Shown here one piece after another: positions 7,850-17,666 of a DNA stretch of 64,000 nt (position 1 is the first letter of the stretch; every line of letters begins with the position of its first letter). Position numbers and translations under genes: made by a program. The notes below the pieces were generated by a model, which searched no databases, was not told the origin of the DNA, and saw only the letters and a program-made list of their open reading frames with translations. The DNA lies in the NCBI GenBank assembly GCA_020248405.1, contig JADCHQ010000001.1:62001-126000 (forward strand). The letters run 5' to 3'. Source of the DNA: Rhodocyclaceae bacterium. GTDB lineage: Bacteria; Pseudomonadota; Gammaproteobacteria; Burkholderiales; Ga0077523.

Positions 7850-9642
7850 AATTGCGCTTCCTCGAGCGCCAGCACCGCCGGCGAGCCCTCGGTCACTGCC
7901 ACGCGGAAGGCGTGCGCCAGAGGCATGATGTGCTCGGCGTAGAAGCGCGCGGTGGCCAACTTGGCGCGATAGAAATCGTGCTCGGTGCTGCCCTCATCCA
8001 GGCGGGCCTTGGCAATAAGGGCGGCGCGGAACATCTGGTGGCCGCCCGCCACGGTGCCGAACAGCTTCAGGTAGGGAACAGCACCCGCCGAGGCCGCGCC
8101 GGGATTGCGCGGGTAGGTCTCGAGCAGCCAGGCGGTGGCCTGCTCCAGATCGCGAAGCCCGGCGGCGAGCGCTGCGCGCATGGCGGCGAGGCCAGGGTGG
8201 GCGGGGTGGGTGGCGAGGTCGGCATCGAGAGCTCGCATGTGCGCGATGTAGGCCAGCGCCGTGGCGCCCTTTTCGTAGGCGATCTTGCGGCCGATGAGGT
8301 CGTTGGCCTGAATGCCCGTGGTGCCCTCGTAGATGGACGTGATGCGTGCATCGCGCAAGTACTGGGCAGCGCCGGTTTCCTCCACGAAGCCCATGCCGCC
8401 GTGGATCTGCACGCCGGTGGAGGCAATCTTGATGGACTGCTCGGTGCACCAGCCCTTCACCACCGGGGTCAACAGGTCGAACACTGCCTGACCCTGCTGG
8501 CGGCGGGCCGGATCGGGGTTGAGCAGCGCGTGATCCAGGGCCTCGGCGGCGGCGGCGGCCAGCGCGCGCATGGCCTCGGTTTGCGACTTCATGGACAGCA
8601 GCATGCGGCGCACGTCCGGGTGGTGGATGATGCTGACCCGATCGCCGGTCTTCACGCCCACCTCGCGGCCCTGCACACGCGTCTTGGCGTACTCGAGGGC
8701 GTGCTGGTAGGCGCGCTGCGCCATGGCCACGCCCTCCACGCCCACCTCCAGGCGCGCGAAGTTCATCATGGTGAACATGTAGGACAGGCCCATGTTCTCC
8801 TGGCCCACCAGGTAGCCGATGGCGCCGCCCTCGTCACCGTACTGCATGACCGCCGTGGGACTGGCGTGAATGCCCAGCTTGTGCTCGATGGACACGCATT
8901 TGACGTCGTTGCGGGCCCCCAGGCTGCCGTCGGCATTGACCAGAACCTTGGGCACGATGAACAGCGAGATGCCCTTCACGCCCTCGGGCGCGTCGGGGGT
9001 GCGCGCCAGCACCAGGTGGACGATGTTGTCCGCCATGTCGTGCTCGCCCCAGGTGATGTAGATCTTGGTGCCGAAGATGCGGTAGTGATCGCCCTCGGGC
9101 ACCGCGCGGGTACGCACGGCCGAAAGGTCGGAGCCCGCCTGGGGCTCGGTGAGGTTCATGGTGCCGGTCCACTCGCCGGTGACCAGCTTGGGTAGGTACG
9201 TATCCTGCTGCTGCGGCGACCCATGGCGCGCGATGGCCAGCGTGGCGCCGTTGGTGAGCATGGGGCACAGGCAGAAGGACATGTTGGCCGAGTTCCACAT
9301 CTCGGACACCTGTTGAGAAAGCACGTGCGGCAGGCCCTGGCCGCCGTAGCGCGGATCGCCCCCCAGCGCCGGCCAGCCGGCCTCCACGAACTGCCGGTAG
9401 GCTTCCTTGAAGCCGGGCACGGTGGTGACCACACCGTCCTTGGCCTGGGCGCCGGTCTGGTCGCCGGGCCAGTTCAGCGGGTCGAGCACGCCGGCGGCGA
9501 ACTTGCCGGCCTCCTCCAGAACGGCACCTACCAGGTCGGGACTGACTTCCTCGCAGCCGGGAAGGCTGGCGATGGCGGACAGGTCCACCAGTTCCTGGAG
9601 CACGAACTGCATGTCTCGGATGGGGGCGGCATAGATGGACAT
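7846..9642 (-). CDS. acyl-CoA dehydrogenase with extra C-terminal domain (DmdC-like class)
   Basis: A 598-residue FAD enzyme that oxidises acyl-CoA to 2-enoyl-CoA. The order is an N-terminal lid, the dehydrogenase middle domain (MNLTEPQAGSDLSAVRT), then the C-terminal helical domain with the catalytic Glu in SIYEGTTGIQANDL, followed by about 130 residues that typify this long class. DmdC-type methylmercaptopropionyl-CoA dehydrogenases share this layout, but so do many enzymes for ordinary acyl-CoAs, so the substrate is open. It lies 40 bp downstream of etfA and its stop overlaps the next gene, all on one strand. This makes two structurally distinct acyl-CoA dehydrogenases in one block. Confidence 0.9.
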   Translation of the reverse strand: MSIYAAPIRDMQFVLQELVDLSAIASLPGCEEVSPDLVGAVLEEAGKFAAGVLDPLNWPGDQTGAQAKDGVVTTVPGFKEAYRQFVEAGWPALGGDPRYGGQGLPHVLSQQVSEMWNSANMSFCLCPMLTNGATLAIARHGSPQQQDTYLPKLVTGEWTGTMNLTEPQAGSDLSAVRTRAVPEGDHYRIFGTKIYITWGEHDMADNIVHLVLARTPDAPEGVKGISLFIVPKVLVNADGSLGARNDVKCVSIEHKLGIHASPTAVMQYGDEGGAIGYLVGQENMGLSYMFTMMNFARLEVGVEGVAMAQRAYQHALEYAKTRVQGREVGVKTGDRVSIIHHPDVRRMLLSMKSQTEAMRALAAAAAEALDHALLNPDPARRQQGQAVFDLLTPVVKGWCTEQSIKIASTGVQIHGGMGFVEETGAAQYLRDARITSIYEGTTGIQANDLIGRKIAYEKGATALAYIAHMRALDADLATHPAHPGLAAMRAALAAGLRDLEQATAWLLETYPRNPGAASAGAVPYLKLFGTVAGGHQMFRAALIAKARLDEGSTEHDFYRAKLATARFYAEHIMPLAHAFRVAVTEGSPAVLALEEAQF

Positions 9643-9682
9643 GGGGGATTCTCGCTGCGGTTGGAGGGGCCCGGCGGGGCAA

Positions 9683-10615
9683 TCAGCCCAGCGCCTCGGT
9701 GAGTTCGGGCACGGCCTGGAAAAGATCGGCGGTGAGCCAGTAGTCGGCCACGGCGTTGATGGGGGCCTCGGCGTCCTTGTTGATGGCCACGATCACCTTG
9801 CTGTCCTTCATGCCGGCCAGGTGCTGGATGGCGCCGGAAATGCCCACGGCGATGTAGAGATCCGGAGCCACCACCTTGCCGGTCTGGCCCACCTGGTAAT
9901 CGTTGGGCACGAAGCCCGCGTCCACAGCGGCACGGGAGGCGCCCACGGCGGCACCGAGCCGGTCGGCGAGCTTTTCGAGGATGACGAAGTTCTCCCCGCT
10001 GCCCATGCCACGGCCTCCCGAGACGATGATGCGCGCGGCGGTAAGCTCGGGGCGCGCCGAGACGGTGAGTTCCTGACCTTCGAGCGTGGAAAGGCCGGGG
10101 GCGGCCGGGCTCGCCACTGATTCGATGGGGGCCGCGCCGCCCGCGGCGGGCACGGCGTCGAAGGCCGTGCCGCGGACGGTCAGCACCTTGATGGGGTCGG
10201 CGCTGCGCACCGTGGCCATGGCGTTACCGGCGTAGATGGGCCGCACGAAGGTGTCGGGCGATTCCACCGCCACCACATCGGAAATCTGCGCCACATCCAG
10301 CAAAGCCGCCACGCGCGGCAGCAGGTTCTTGCCAAAGGCGGTGGCGGGTGCCAACACGTGGCTGTAACCCCGGGCCAGGGGCACCACCAGCGCGGCGAGA
10401 TTCTCGGCCAGCGGGTCTTTCAGCGCCTGCGCCTCGGCCAGCAGAACCTTCGCCACGCCCGGCACGGCCGCTCCGGCCTCCGCCGCGGCACGGCAGCCCT
10501 GTCCGGCCACCAGCAGGTGGACTTCGCCACCGATGCCCGCGGCGGCGCCGAGGGTGTTGAGGACCGCCGGCTTCAGGCGGGCGTTGTCGTGTTCGGCGAT
10601 GACGAGTATGGCCAT
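9683..10615 (-). CDS. etfA: electron transfer flavoprotein alpha subunit
   Basis: A 310-residue ETF alpha chain. With EtfB it forms the FAD/AMP heterodimer that carries electrons from acyl-CoA dehydrogenases to ETF:quinone oxidoreductase. The N-terminal half binds its partner. The C-terminal FAD domain shows [30 protein letters not shown] and [12 protein letters not shown], the standard family stretches. The ATG is 2 bp after the etfB stop, so the two are translated together. The adjacent dehydrogenase and fadE are the likely electron donors. Confidence 0.96.
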   Translation of the reverse strand: MAILVIAEHDNARLKPAVLNTLGAAAGIGGEVHLLVAGQGCRAAAEAGAAVPGVAKVLLAEAQALKDPLAENLAALVVPLARGYSHVLAPATAFGKNLLPRVAALLDVAQISDVVAVESPDTFVRPIYAGNAMATVRSADPIKVLTVRGTAFDAVPAAGGAAPIESVASPAAPGLSTLEGQELTVSARPELTAARIIVSGGRGMGSGENFVILEKLADRLGAAVGASRAAVDAGFVPNDYQVGQTGKVVAPDLYIAVGISGAIQHLAGMKDSKVIVAINKDAEAPINAVADYWLTADLFQAVPELTEALG

Positions 10616-10617
10616 GG

Positions 10618-11367
10618 TCAGATCACCTTCGCTTCGTTCTTGAGCTTGTCCACCAGTTCGGCAACGCTCTTCACGGCCTTGCCGGCGCCGCGCTTGGCGG
10701 GTTCGCTCACCCGAAGCGTCTGCACCCGTGGGGTCACATCCACGCCCAGCGATTCGGGCGTGACGGTGTCGAGGGGCTTCTTCTTGGCCTTCATGATGTT
10801 GGGCAGGGTGACGTAGCGCGGCTCGTTCAGGCGCAGGTCGGTGGTGACCACGGCGGGCAGCTTCAGGGCCAGGGTCTCCAGGCCGCCGTCGATCTCGCGG
10901 GTGACGTGCACCGTGCCGCCGTCCACCTTCACCTTCGAGGCGAAAGTCCCCTGGGCCCAGCCCAGCAGCGCGGCGAGCATCTGGCCGGTCTGGTTGCAGT
11001 CGTCGTCGATGGCCTGCTTGCCGAGGATCACCAGCCGTGGTTGCTCCTTGTCCACCAGCGCTTTCAAGGCCTTGGCCACGCCCAGAGGCTGGGTTTCGTG
11101 GGCGGTTTCCACCAGGATGGCGCGATCGGCGCCGATGGCGAGCGCCGTGCGCAGGGTCTCCTGGCAGGCCGCGGCGCCGATGGACACGGCCACGATCTCA
11201 GTGGCCACACCGGCCTCCTTGAGGCGCACGGCTTCCTCGACGGCAATTTCGTCGAAGGGATTCATGGACATCTTGACGTTGGCGGTCTCCACGCCGGTGC
11301 CGTCGGATTTCACGCGCACCTTCACGTTGTAGTCCACCACGCGCTTAACGGGCACGAGAATCTTCAT
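10618..11367 (-). CDS. etfB: electron transfer flavoprotein beta subunit
   Basis: A 249-residue protein, the canonical EtfB length, starting [17 protein letters not shown]. It binds AMP and, with EtfA, forms the soluble electron carrier of beta-oxidation. The family pattern VEEAVRLKE, followed by [13 protein letters not shown] and [17 protein letters not shown], is present. The frame is open upstream to 11775, but only the ATG at 11367 gives the conserved N-terminus. It is first in the etfB-etfA pair and 127 bp downstream of the acyl-CoA ligase. Confidence 0.96.
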   Translation of the reverse strand: MKILVPVKRVVDYNVKVRVKSDGTGVETANVKMSMNPFDEIAVEEAVRLKEAGVATEIVAVSIGAAACQETLRTALAIGADRAILVETAHETQPLGVAKALKALVDKEQPRLVILGKQAIDDDCNQTGQMLAALLGWAQGTFASKVKVDGGTVHVTREIDGGLETLALKLPAVVTTDLRLNEPRYVTLPNIMKAKKKPLDTVTPESLGVDVTPRVQTLRVSEPAKRGAGKAVKSVAELVDKLKNEAKVI

Positions 11368-11494
11368 CGCGGCTGGCTCGGGGGCTGAAAAAAGAATCGC
11401 GGATTTTAGCCCAGCCACCTCGCGCGAGACAGGTTGAACAACGCGCCCCTGGACAAGGACCGCTGCCGCCGCGGCAACGGTGGGCGGCTGCCTG

Positions 11495-13114
11495 TCAGAC
11501 GCGGCCGCGCAGCAGGTGCTTCTGGACCTTGCCCGTGGAGGTCTTGGGCAGCGGGCCGAACACCACGCTGCGCGGCGCCTTGTAGTGGGCCAGGCGCTCC
11601 CGGCAGAAGGCCACCAGTTCGGCTTCCGTGGCCGTGGCACCCTCGCGCAGCGCGACGAAGGCGCAGGGCGTCTCGCCCCACTTGGGGTCGGGCCGGGCCA
11701 CCACCGCCGCCTCCAGCACCGCCGGATGGCGATACAGCACATCTTCCACTTCGATGGAGGATATGTTCTCGCCACCCGAGATGATCACATCCTTGGAGCG
11801 GTCGCGGATCTTCACGTAGCCGTCGGGGTACTGCACCGCCAGATCGCCGGTGCGAAACCAGCCGCCCGCAAAGGCCTCGGCCGTGGCCGCCGGATTGTCC
11901 AGGTAGCCCTTCATGGTGATGTTGCCGCGGAACATGATCTCGCCCAGGGTCTCCCCGTCCCGCGCAACAGGCGCGAGGGTCTGCGGATCCAGCACCGCCA
12001 TGGCTTCCTGCAACGGATAGCGCACCCCCTGTCGGCCGTTCAGGCGCACCTGCTCCTCCAGGGGCAGCGACTGCCACTCGGGATGCTTGGCGCACACGGA
12101 CGCCGGTCCGTACACCTCGGTGAGCCCGTACACGTGGGTGATGTCGAATCCCATGCGGGCCATGCCCTCGATCATGGCCGCCGGCGGCGAGGCCGCCGCC
12201 ACGAGTCCGCGCACCTTGTGGCCGATGCCGCGCTTCCACTCGTCGGGCGCATTGATCAGCAGGTTGTGCACCACGGGCGCGCCGCAGTAGTGCGTTACGC
12301 CGTGGGCGCGGATGGCATCGAGGATGGCGCGCGCCTCCACGCGCCGCAGGCAAACGTGGGTGCCCGCCAGCAGCGTCACCGTCCAGGGAAAGCACCAGCC
12401 GTTGCAGTGGAACATGGGCAACGTCCACAGGTACACGGGGAAGTGGGGCATGGCCCAGCTCACCACGTTGCCGGTGGCGTTGAGATAGGCGCCTCGATGG
12501 TGGGTCACCACGCCCTTGGGATTACCCGTGGTGCCCGAGGTGTAGGACAGGGCGATGGCATCCCACTCGTCCTGGGGGCCAGGCGCCGTCCAGTCCGGAT
12601 CGCCCTGTGCCAGGAAGGCCTCGTAGTCGCATTCGCCCATGAGCGCCCCGCCGCTTGCCAGCGGGTCGTCGATGTCGATCACCACCGGCCGCCTCGGCAG
12701 CAACTCGAGCGCCGCCCGCACCACGGGCGAGAACTCCCGGTCGGTGAGCAGCACCTTCGCCTGCCCATGGCCGAGCTGGAAGGCAATGGCGGCCGGATCC
12801 AGGCGCGTGTTCAGGGCGTTGAGCACCGCGCCCGTCATGGGCACGGCGAAGTGCGCCTCGATCATGTGGGGCGTATTGGAGGCCATCACCGCCACCGTGT
12901 CACCCGCGCCGATGCCGCGGGCCGCCAGTGCCGAGCCGAGCCGTCGGCTGCGCTCGTGCACCTGCGCCCAGGTGAGGCGCCAATCGCCGTGCACGACGGC
13001 CACGCGCCCGGGGTAGACCTCCGCCGCCCAGGGCAGGAAAGACACGGGAGTCAGGGGCGCGTAATTGGCCCGATTCGGCGCCAGGCCCTCGTTGAAGCGA
13101 TTGCGACCGGACAT
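11495..13114 (-). CDS. medium/long-chain acyl-CoA synthetase, AMP-binding (AlkK-like)
   Basis: A 539-residue adenylate-forming ligase that activates a carboxylic acid to acyl-CoA using ATP. Motifs run in order: the P-loop [28 protein letters not shown], the hinge region [13 protein letters not shown], and the C-terminal catalytic Lys in TSTGKVQK. Length and pattern fit the AlkK-like group of fatty acyl-CoA synthetases. The neighbourhood (Etf, two acyl-CoA dehydrogenases, FadL-like porin) supports a fatty or alkanoic acid substrate. I chose the ATG at 13114 (MSGRNRF); the longer frame to 13195 has no family-like sequence. It heads the minus-strand fatty-acid block, with a roughly 280 bp gap upstream that should hold the promoter. 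Confidence 0.9.
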   Translation of the reverse strand: MSGRNRFNEGLAPNRANYAPLTPVSFLPWAAEVYPGRVAVVHGDWRLTWAQVHERSRRLGSALAARGIGAGDTVAVMASNTPHMIEAHFAVPMTGAVLNALNTRLDPAAIAFQLGHGQAKVLLTDREFSPVVRAALELLPRRPVVIDIDDPLASGGALMGECDYEAFLAQGDPDWTAPGPQDEWDAIALSYTSGTTGNPKGVVTHHRGAYLNATGNVVSWAMPHFPVYLWTLPMFHCNGWCFPWTVTLLAGTHVCLRRVEARAILDAIRAHGVTHYCGAPVVHNLLINAPDEWKRGIGHKVRGLVAAASPPAAMIEGMARMGFDITHVYGLTEVYGPASVCAKHPEWQSLPLEEQVRLNGRQGVRYPLQEAMAVLDPQTLAPVARDGETLGEIMFRGNITMKGYLDNPAATAEAFAGGWFRTGDLAVQYPDGYVKIRDRSKDVIISGGENISSIEVEDVLYRHPAVLEAAVVARPDPKWGETPCAFVALREGATATEAELVAFCRERLAHYKAPRSVVFGPLPKTSTGKVQKHLLRGRV

Positions 13115-13347
13115 GGGTCTTGACCGGGTTGTCCTGTGGTGGAGTGCCGACGAAGCGCGCGCATGCAGACGTGAAGCGCAGCGATCATAAGCCACGCCGC
13201 CGCGCCACCAGAACCGTCAGCCAGGCCACGGGCTCCGACAAGCCGCCCGCGACACGAACGGCTCGGGCCGCGCGCAACCGGTTAAAGGGGAGGGCCGGAA
13301 GCGGCGTGGAGTCCGAAGCATCGCGCCGGCGGATACGCTGTCGAGAA

Positions 13348-13365
13348 CCCTGGCGCCAGCCAGGG
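13348..13365 (-). terminator. hairpin downstream of cobA
   Basis: A perfect 7-bp stem, CCCTGGC with GCCAGGG around a 4-nt loop, 30 bp beyond the cobA stop. On the minus strand it is followed by TTCTC rather than a real T-tract, so termination would be partial or need help. The rest of the 13115-13394 gap shows nothing else I can name. Confidence 0.35.
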
Positions 13366-13394
13366 CTCCGCGGGGCGGGGTCACTGCAAGGCCC

Positions 13395-14162
13395 TCAGGC
13401 CGCGTGTTCCATCGCGCTTGGCTCCGCCCCCCCGGGCGCTTGCTCCAGCCGCCCCTGGGCAGGCGCGCCGATCAGCACCATCACGGGCACGCCGGCCTCC
13501 AGCACTGCTTCGGTGGCACTGCCGAGGGTACCGCGCCAGATGCGCTGCTGCGGCAGGGACGCGTTCGCCACCGTGGCGAGGGGCGTTGCGGCCGGCTTGC
13601 CGGCGGCCACCAGGGCCGCTGCCAGGGCAGGGAGCTGCCTGGCGCCCATGTACACCGCCACTGTGTCGGTGCCGCGTGCCGCTTCGATCCATGCGTGGTT
13701 GGGCGCCTCGCCCTCCCCCACCGAAGCCGTGATGAAGCTCACGCTGCGGGCTGTGCCGCGCCGGGTGAGCGAGCGTCCCAGCACGGCAGCGGCCGCGCTG
13801 GCAGCCGTGACGCCGGGCACCACTTCCCAAGGGATGCCGGCCGCTTCGAGGGCTTCGATCTCTTCCTCGGCACGCCCGAAGAGCATGGGATCTCCGCCCT
13901 TGAGCCGAACCACCGTGCCATGGGCGCGGGCCGCATCAACGATCTGCTTGTTGATGAATCGCTGCGCCGTGGACGGACGGCAGGCGCGCTTGCCCACCGC
14001 CACGCGGCGCGCCTGGGGTGCCAGGGCCAGTACCGCCTCGTCCACCAGCGCGTCGTGCAGCACCACCTCGGCTTCGGCCAGAAGACGGGCTGCGCGCAGG
14101 GTAAGGAGGTCCGCCGCACCGGGGCCGGCGCCCACCAGCCAGACCTTGCCCGGCGGAATCAC
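13395..14162 (-). CDS. cobA: uroporphyrinogen-III C-methyltransferase (SUMT)
   Basis: A 255-residue SAM-dependent enzyme that methylates uroporphyrinogen III at C2 and C7 to precorrin-2, the entry to siroheme (and cobalamin). Signature stretches are VGAGPGAADLLTLRA near the N-terminus, RLKGGDPMLFGRAEEE in the middle and VVPGVTAASA after it. Translation starts with GTG at 14162. It is the last gene of the cysI operon (55 bp after cysN), and siroheme is the prosthetic group of CysI, so the context fits. It is the stand-alone form, without the CysG oxidase/chelatase domain. A short CbiX-type chelatase at 30033-30404 could supply the final iron insertion. Confidence 0.93.
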   Translation of the reverse strand: MIPPGKVWLVGAGPGAADLLTLRAARLLAEAEVVLHDALVDEAVLALAPQARRVAVGKRACRPSTAQRFINKQIVDAARAHGTVVRLKGGDPMLFGRAEEEIEALEAAGIPWEVVPGVTAASAAAAVLGRSLTRRGTARSVSFITASVGEGEAPNHAWIEAARGTDTVAVYMGARQLPALAAALVAAGKPAATPLATVANASLPQQRIWRGTLGSATEAVLEAGVPVMVLIGAPAQGRLEQAPGGAEPSAMEHAA

Positions 14163-14217
14163 GCCCGGCTCCGCGCTGCGCGCTCCGGGCTGATCGCTCG
14201 GGGGCGGCCCGTCGCGA

Positions 14218-15513
14218 TCATGTCGCCCTCATCATGCCAGCTGCGGCGGTCTGGTTGGTGGCGGCGTCCACCAGGATGAAGGCGCCGGTGGCCGGGTTGC
14301 GGGCATAGGCGTCGAGCAGTACGGGTTGCTGCACGGCGATGCGTACGCGTCCGATGTCGTTGAGGTTCAGCGCCGCGGCTTCGCGGCGCTCGGACAGGGT
14401 GCTCACGTCCAGCCGGTCCTCCACCGCCAGCACGCTCGCCAGGGAGGTGCGGGTGCCTTGCCGCAGCAGGTATTTCCGGCGCGGGTCGAGGGGTGAGCGG
14501 TCGAGCCAGCACAGCTCGGCGGTGAGCGCGGTGCCCAGTTTCGCCTCGTCAGCGTCATCCACGATCCAGTCGCCGCGGGACAGGTCCACATCCCGGTCCA
14601 GGCGCACGGTAACGGACTGCCCGGCCACGGCCTGCGCAAGCGCGCCATCCAGCGTGTCGATGGATGCCACGCGCGCCCGTTCGCCGGAGGGCAGGATGCG
14701 CACCTCCTGGCCCGCGCGCAACACGCCCGACCAGAGTTGCCCGGCGTAGCCCCGGTAGTCTTCAGCCGCCGCGCCGTTGGCGCGGATCACAAGTTGCACC
14801 GGAAAGCGCAGCGGGCGGGCGGCGTCGGCGCGGTCCGCGGGCAGCGCCTCAAGCAGCGCCAGCAAGGTGGGGCCCGCGTACCAGGGGCTGCTCGACCCGA
14901 GGCGGGTCACGTTGTCGCCCTGCAGCGCGGACACGGGCACGCAGCGCACGTCCTTCAGCCCCACGGCGTGGGCTAGATCGTCGTACAGGCCGGCGATGCG
15001 TTCGAAGACCGCGCGCTCCCAGCCCACCAGATCCATCTTGTTCACGGCCACCACCACGTGACGGATGCCCAGCAGCGCGGCGATGGCGGAGTGACGCCGC
15101 GTCTGGGGCAGCAGGCCATCCACACCCACGCGGGTCGCGTCCACCAGCACCACGGCGGCATCGGCGGTGCTGGCGCCAGTCACCATGTTGCGCGTGTACT
15201 GCTCGTGGCCCGGCGCGTCGGCCACGATGAACTTGCGCACGGGACTGGAAAAGTACCGGTAGGCCACGTCGATGGTGATGCCCTGCTCGCGCTCGGCCTC
15301 CAGCCCATCGGTGAGAAGCGACAGGTCAAGCTCGCCGCTGCCGCGCCGCTCCGAGGCGCGCCGCACTGCGGCGAGCTGGTCGGCCAGCACCCCTTTGGCC
15401 TCCACCAGCAGCCGCCCGATGAGCGTGCTCTTGCCGTCATCCACACTGCCCGCGGTGATAAACCGCAGAACGCCTCGATCCTCCAGGCGGCCGGGGTCCA
15501 GGGGAGCATTCAT
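14218..15513 (-). CDS. cysN: sulfate adenylyltransferase subunit 1 (GTPase)
   Basis: A 431-residue GTP-binding subunit of ATP sulfurylase. It hydrolyses GTP to drive APS formation by CysD. The P-loop is at residues 22-29 (GSVDDGKS), with DAPGHEQYTRNM and NKMDLVGW as switch II and base-recognition motifs. It lacks a fused CysC (APS kinase) domain, which agrees with the neighbouring CysH being an APS reductase. Its ATG overlaps the cysD stop by one base (TGATG); a TTG one codon earlier also exists. It is somewhat shorter than E. coli CysN. Confidence 0.95.
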   Translation of the reverse strand: MNAPLDPGRLEDRGVLRFITAGSVDDGKSTLIGRLLVEAKGVLADQLAAVRRASERRGSGELDLSLLTDGLEAEREQGITIDVAYRYFSSPVRKFIVADAPGHEQYTRNMVTGASTADAAVVLVDATRVGVDGLLPQTRRHSAIAALLGIRHVVVAVNKMDLVGWERAVFERIAGLYDDLAHAVGLKDVRCVPVSALQGDNVTRLGSSSPWYAGPTLLALLEALPADRADAARPLRFPVQLVIRANGAAAEDYRGYAGQLWSGVLRAGQEVRILPSGERARVASIDTLDGALAQAVAGQSVTVRLDRDVDLSRGDWIVDDADEAKLGTALTAELCWLDRSPLDPRRKYLLRQGTRTSLASVLAVEDRLDVSTLSERREAAALNLNDIGRVRIAVQQPVLLDAYARNPATGAFILVDAATNQTAAAGMMRAT

Positions 15514-16430
15514 CAAAAGTAACCCTCGCGCTTGCGGCGTTCCATGGAAGCCTCGGAGGTCTGGTCATCCATGCGCGTGGCGCCGCGCTCGGTGATGTCG
15601 GTGACCAGCGTTTCCGCGATCACGGCCTCGGCGTCGGCGGCCTCGCTTTCCACCGGGCAGGTGCAGGAGATGTCGCCCACGGTGCGAAAGCGCACGCTGC
15701 GAATCTCCGCCGTCTCGCCCGCGCCTGGCGGGGTAAGCGGCGTGACCGGCACCAGCAGGCCGCGCCGGCGCACCACTTCGCGCCGGTGGGCGTAGTAGAG
15801 CGAGGGCAGCGCCAGGCCCTCGCGGGCGATGTACTGCCACACGTCCAGTTCGGTCCAGTTGGAGATGGGGAACACGCGCACGTGCTCGCCCTTGTGCACG
15901 CGGGCGTTGTAGAGGTTCCACAGCTCGGGCCGCTGGGCCTTCGGGTCCCACTGCCCGAAGGCATCGCGGAAGGAGAAGATGCGCTCCTTGGCACGCGCCT
16001 TCTCCTCGTCGCGACGCGCCCCGCCGATGCAGGCGTCCAGCCCTAGCTCCTCGATGGCCTCCAGGAGGGTGACCGACTGGGCGGCGTTGCGCGAAGCCTC
16101 TGGCGACGGCAGCACCACGCTGCCGCGGGCGATGGAATCTTCCACCGAGCGAACCAGCAGGCGCTCGCCTAGCTCGGCAGCGCGCGCGTCGCGGAACGCG
16201 ATCACCTCCGGGAAGTTGTGGCCGGTGTCGATGTGCAGCAGCGGGAAGGGAAATCGTGCCGGCCGGAAGGCCTTCTGCGCCAGGCGCAGCAGCACCACGC
16301 TGTCCTTGCCGCCGGAGAACAGCAGCGCCGCGCTAGCGCACTCGGCCGCCACTTCGCGCAGGATAGCGATGGATTCCGATTCGAGCCAATCGAGATGGTC
16401 GAGGCGCGGCGCGGCAACTTCAATGCTCAT
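15513..16430 (-). CDS. cysD: sulfate adenylyltransferase subunit 2
   Basis: A 305-residue catalytic subunit of ATP sulfurylase, making APS from ATP and sulfate. The PP-loop SGGKDS is at residues 39-44, followed by LLHIDTGHNFPEVI and the family stretch GGARRDEEKARAKER. The C-terminus RRKREGYF is typical. I chose the ATG at 16430 because GGAG sits 6 nt upstream; the alternative ATG two codons earlier has no spacing to that site. It overlaps the end of cysH by 11 bp, so the two are translationally coupled. Confidence 0.96.
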   Translation of the reverse strand: MSIEVAAPRLDHLDWLESESIAILREVAAECASAALLFSGGKDSVVLLRLAQKAFRPARFPFPLLHIDTGHNFPEVIAFRDARAAELGERLLVRSVEDSIARGSVVLPSPEASRNAAQSVTLLEAIEELGLDACIGGARRDEEKARAKERIFSFRDAFGQWDPKAQRPELWNLYNARVHKGEHVRVFPISNWTELDVWQYIAREGLALPSLYYAHRREVVRRRGLLVPVTPLTPPGAGETAEIRSVRFRTVGDISCTCPVESEAADAEAVIAETLVTDITERGATRMDDQTSEASMERRKREGYF

Positions 16431-17154
16431 GGGCATCTCCGGTACGTCTGGCGGGGGGCACGTGCAGGCCGCATTCGCGCGATGCGGCGCTCTCCCACCA
16501 CCAGCGTCCGGCCCGCGCGTCCTCGCCGGGACGCACAGCTCTGGTGCAGGGCTCACAGCCGATGGAGGGATAACCGCAGTCGTGCAGGGCGTTCCATGGC
16601 ACGCGGTTCGCGCGCAGGTAGTCCCACACATCCTGCTCGCTCCAGTGCACCAGCGGGTTGAACTTGGCGATCCCGTGGGCGGCGTCGTGCTCGCGCAGCG
16701 CGATGTCCGCCCGGGTGACGGACTGGGCGCGACGCTGGCCGGTGATCCATGCGTCGTGGCCGGACAGCGCGCGGGCCAGGGGCTGCACCTTGCGGATGCG
16801 GCAGCAGGCCTGGCGCAGTTCCACCGAATCGTAGAAGGCATCGCGCCCGTGCCGGCCCACGTAGTCCGCCACCGCCGCCGCGTCGGGCCGCACGCGGTCG
16901 ACGACGATGCCATAGCGGCGCTGGACTTCATCGGCCAGCCGCAGCGTCTCATCGGGCAGGCGGCCGGTGTCGAGCATAAAGTGGCGCAGGCTAAGGCTGG
17001 CCTCGGCCAGGGCGTGGGTGAGCACCATGTCCTCGGCCCCGAGGCTGTTGGCAAAGGCCACGCGCGGGAAAGTGCTGGCAATCTCCGCGAGCGTGGTGCG
17101 CAGCTGGCCTTTAAGGGCCAGTGGCGCAGAGCTGTCCGCGCTCAACGCTTCCAC
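16420..17154 (-). CDS. cysH: assimilatory adenylylsulfate (APS) reductase, Fe-S type CysH
   Basis: A 244-residue CysH-family protein. Besides the catalytic Cys228 in RECGLH it has the Cys117-Cys118 pair (ACCRIRK) and Cys200/Cys203 (GCEPC), the four ligands of the [4Fe-4S] cluster that marks enzymes using APS instead of PAPS. It should therefore reduce APS to sulfite with thioredoxin, bypassing APS kinase, which agrees with a CysN lacking a CysC domain. Translation starts with GTG at 17154, inside the end of the DUF934 gene (13 bp overlap); a TTG at 17145 is an alternative. Family: near certain. APS preference: inferred from the cysteines. Confidence 0.93.
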   Translation of the reverse strand: MEALSADSSAPLALKGQLRTTLAEIASTFPRVAFANSLGAEDMVLTHALAEASLSLRHFMLDTGRLPDETLRLADEVQRRYGIVVDRVRPDAAAVADYVGRHGRDAFYDSVELRQACCRIRKVQPLARALSGHDAWITGQRRAQSVTRADIALREHDAAHGIAKFNPLVHWSEQDVWDYLRANRVPWNALHDCGYPSIGCEPCTRAVRPGEDARAGRWWWESAASRECGLHVPPARRTGDAHEH

Positions 17155-17666
17155 TCCGCGGGCCCGGGGCGCTCGCCCCGCCGGAATACCGGCAGCGGCT
17201 GGTCGGTCGAACCCTGGTAAGCCTCGCTGAAGGCACCCATTGCCGCCAGGGCTTGGGCGGGCTTCTTGTCCGGGCGCAGCGCGAAGGCATCGAAGCCCAC
17301 CCGCTTCAGGTAGGCCAGCTGGTCCGGCAGCACGTCACCAATGGCCCGCAACTCGCCGCGATAGCCCAGCCGGTTGCGCAGCAGGTAGGCGCTGGAGTAG
17401 CCGCGGCCGTCGGTGAACTTAGGGAAATCCACCGCCACCACCGCCAGCCCGTCAATCCAAGGGGCGAGCGCAAGAGGATCGTCGTCGGGCGCGAGCCAGA
17501 CGCCCGTGTCGCGGCGCCCTTGCAGGGTTTCAGCACCGGCAAGCCAGTGCGCCAGCGGTACCAGCACCGGGCCCGGCGGCGGGATTTGCCCCTCGACGCC
17601 CGCCGGGGGACGCCAGACGCTGAAGCGGTCTGCCTCGGCGCGCCCGCCACGAATGATCTCAGCCAT
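17142..17666 (-). CDS. DUF934 protein, sulfite-reductase partner
   Basis: A 174-residue protein of the DUF934 family, found almost always next to cysI in proteobacteria lacking CysJ and thought to help electron delivery to, or assembly of, sulfite reductase. No cofactor motif is obvious. A conserved-looking core reads VDFPKFTDGRGYSSAYLLR and later IGDVLPDQLAYLKRVGFDAF. The ATG at 17666 has GGAG 9 nt upstream and overlaps the cysI end by 8 bp; an in-frame ATG seven codons earlier is less likely. Its position between cysI and cysH with overlaps at both ends shows tight co-expression. Confidence 0.88.
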   Translation of the reverse strand: MAEIIRGGRAEADRFSVWRPPAGVEGQIPPPGPVLVPLAHWLAGAETLQGRRDTGVWLAPDDDPLALAPWIDGLAVVAVDFPKFTDGRGYSSAYLLRNRLGYRGELRAIGDVLPDQLAYLKRVGFDAFALRPDKKPAQALAAMGAFSEAYQGSTDQPLPVFRRGERPGPAEWKR

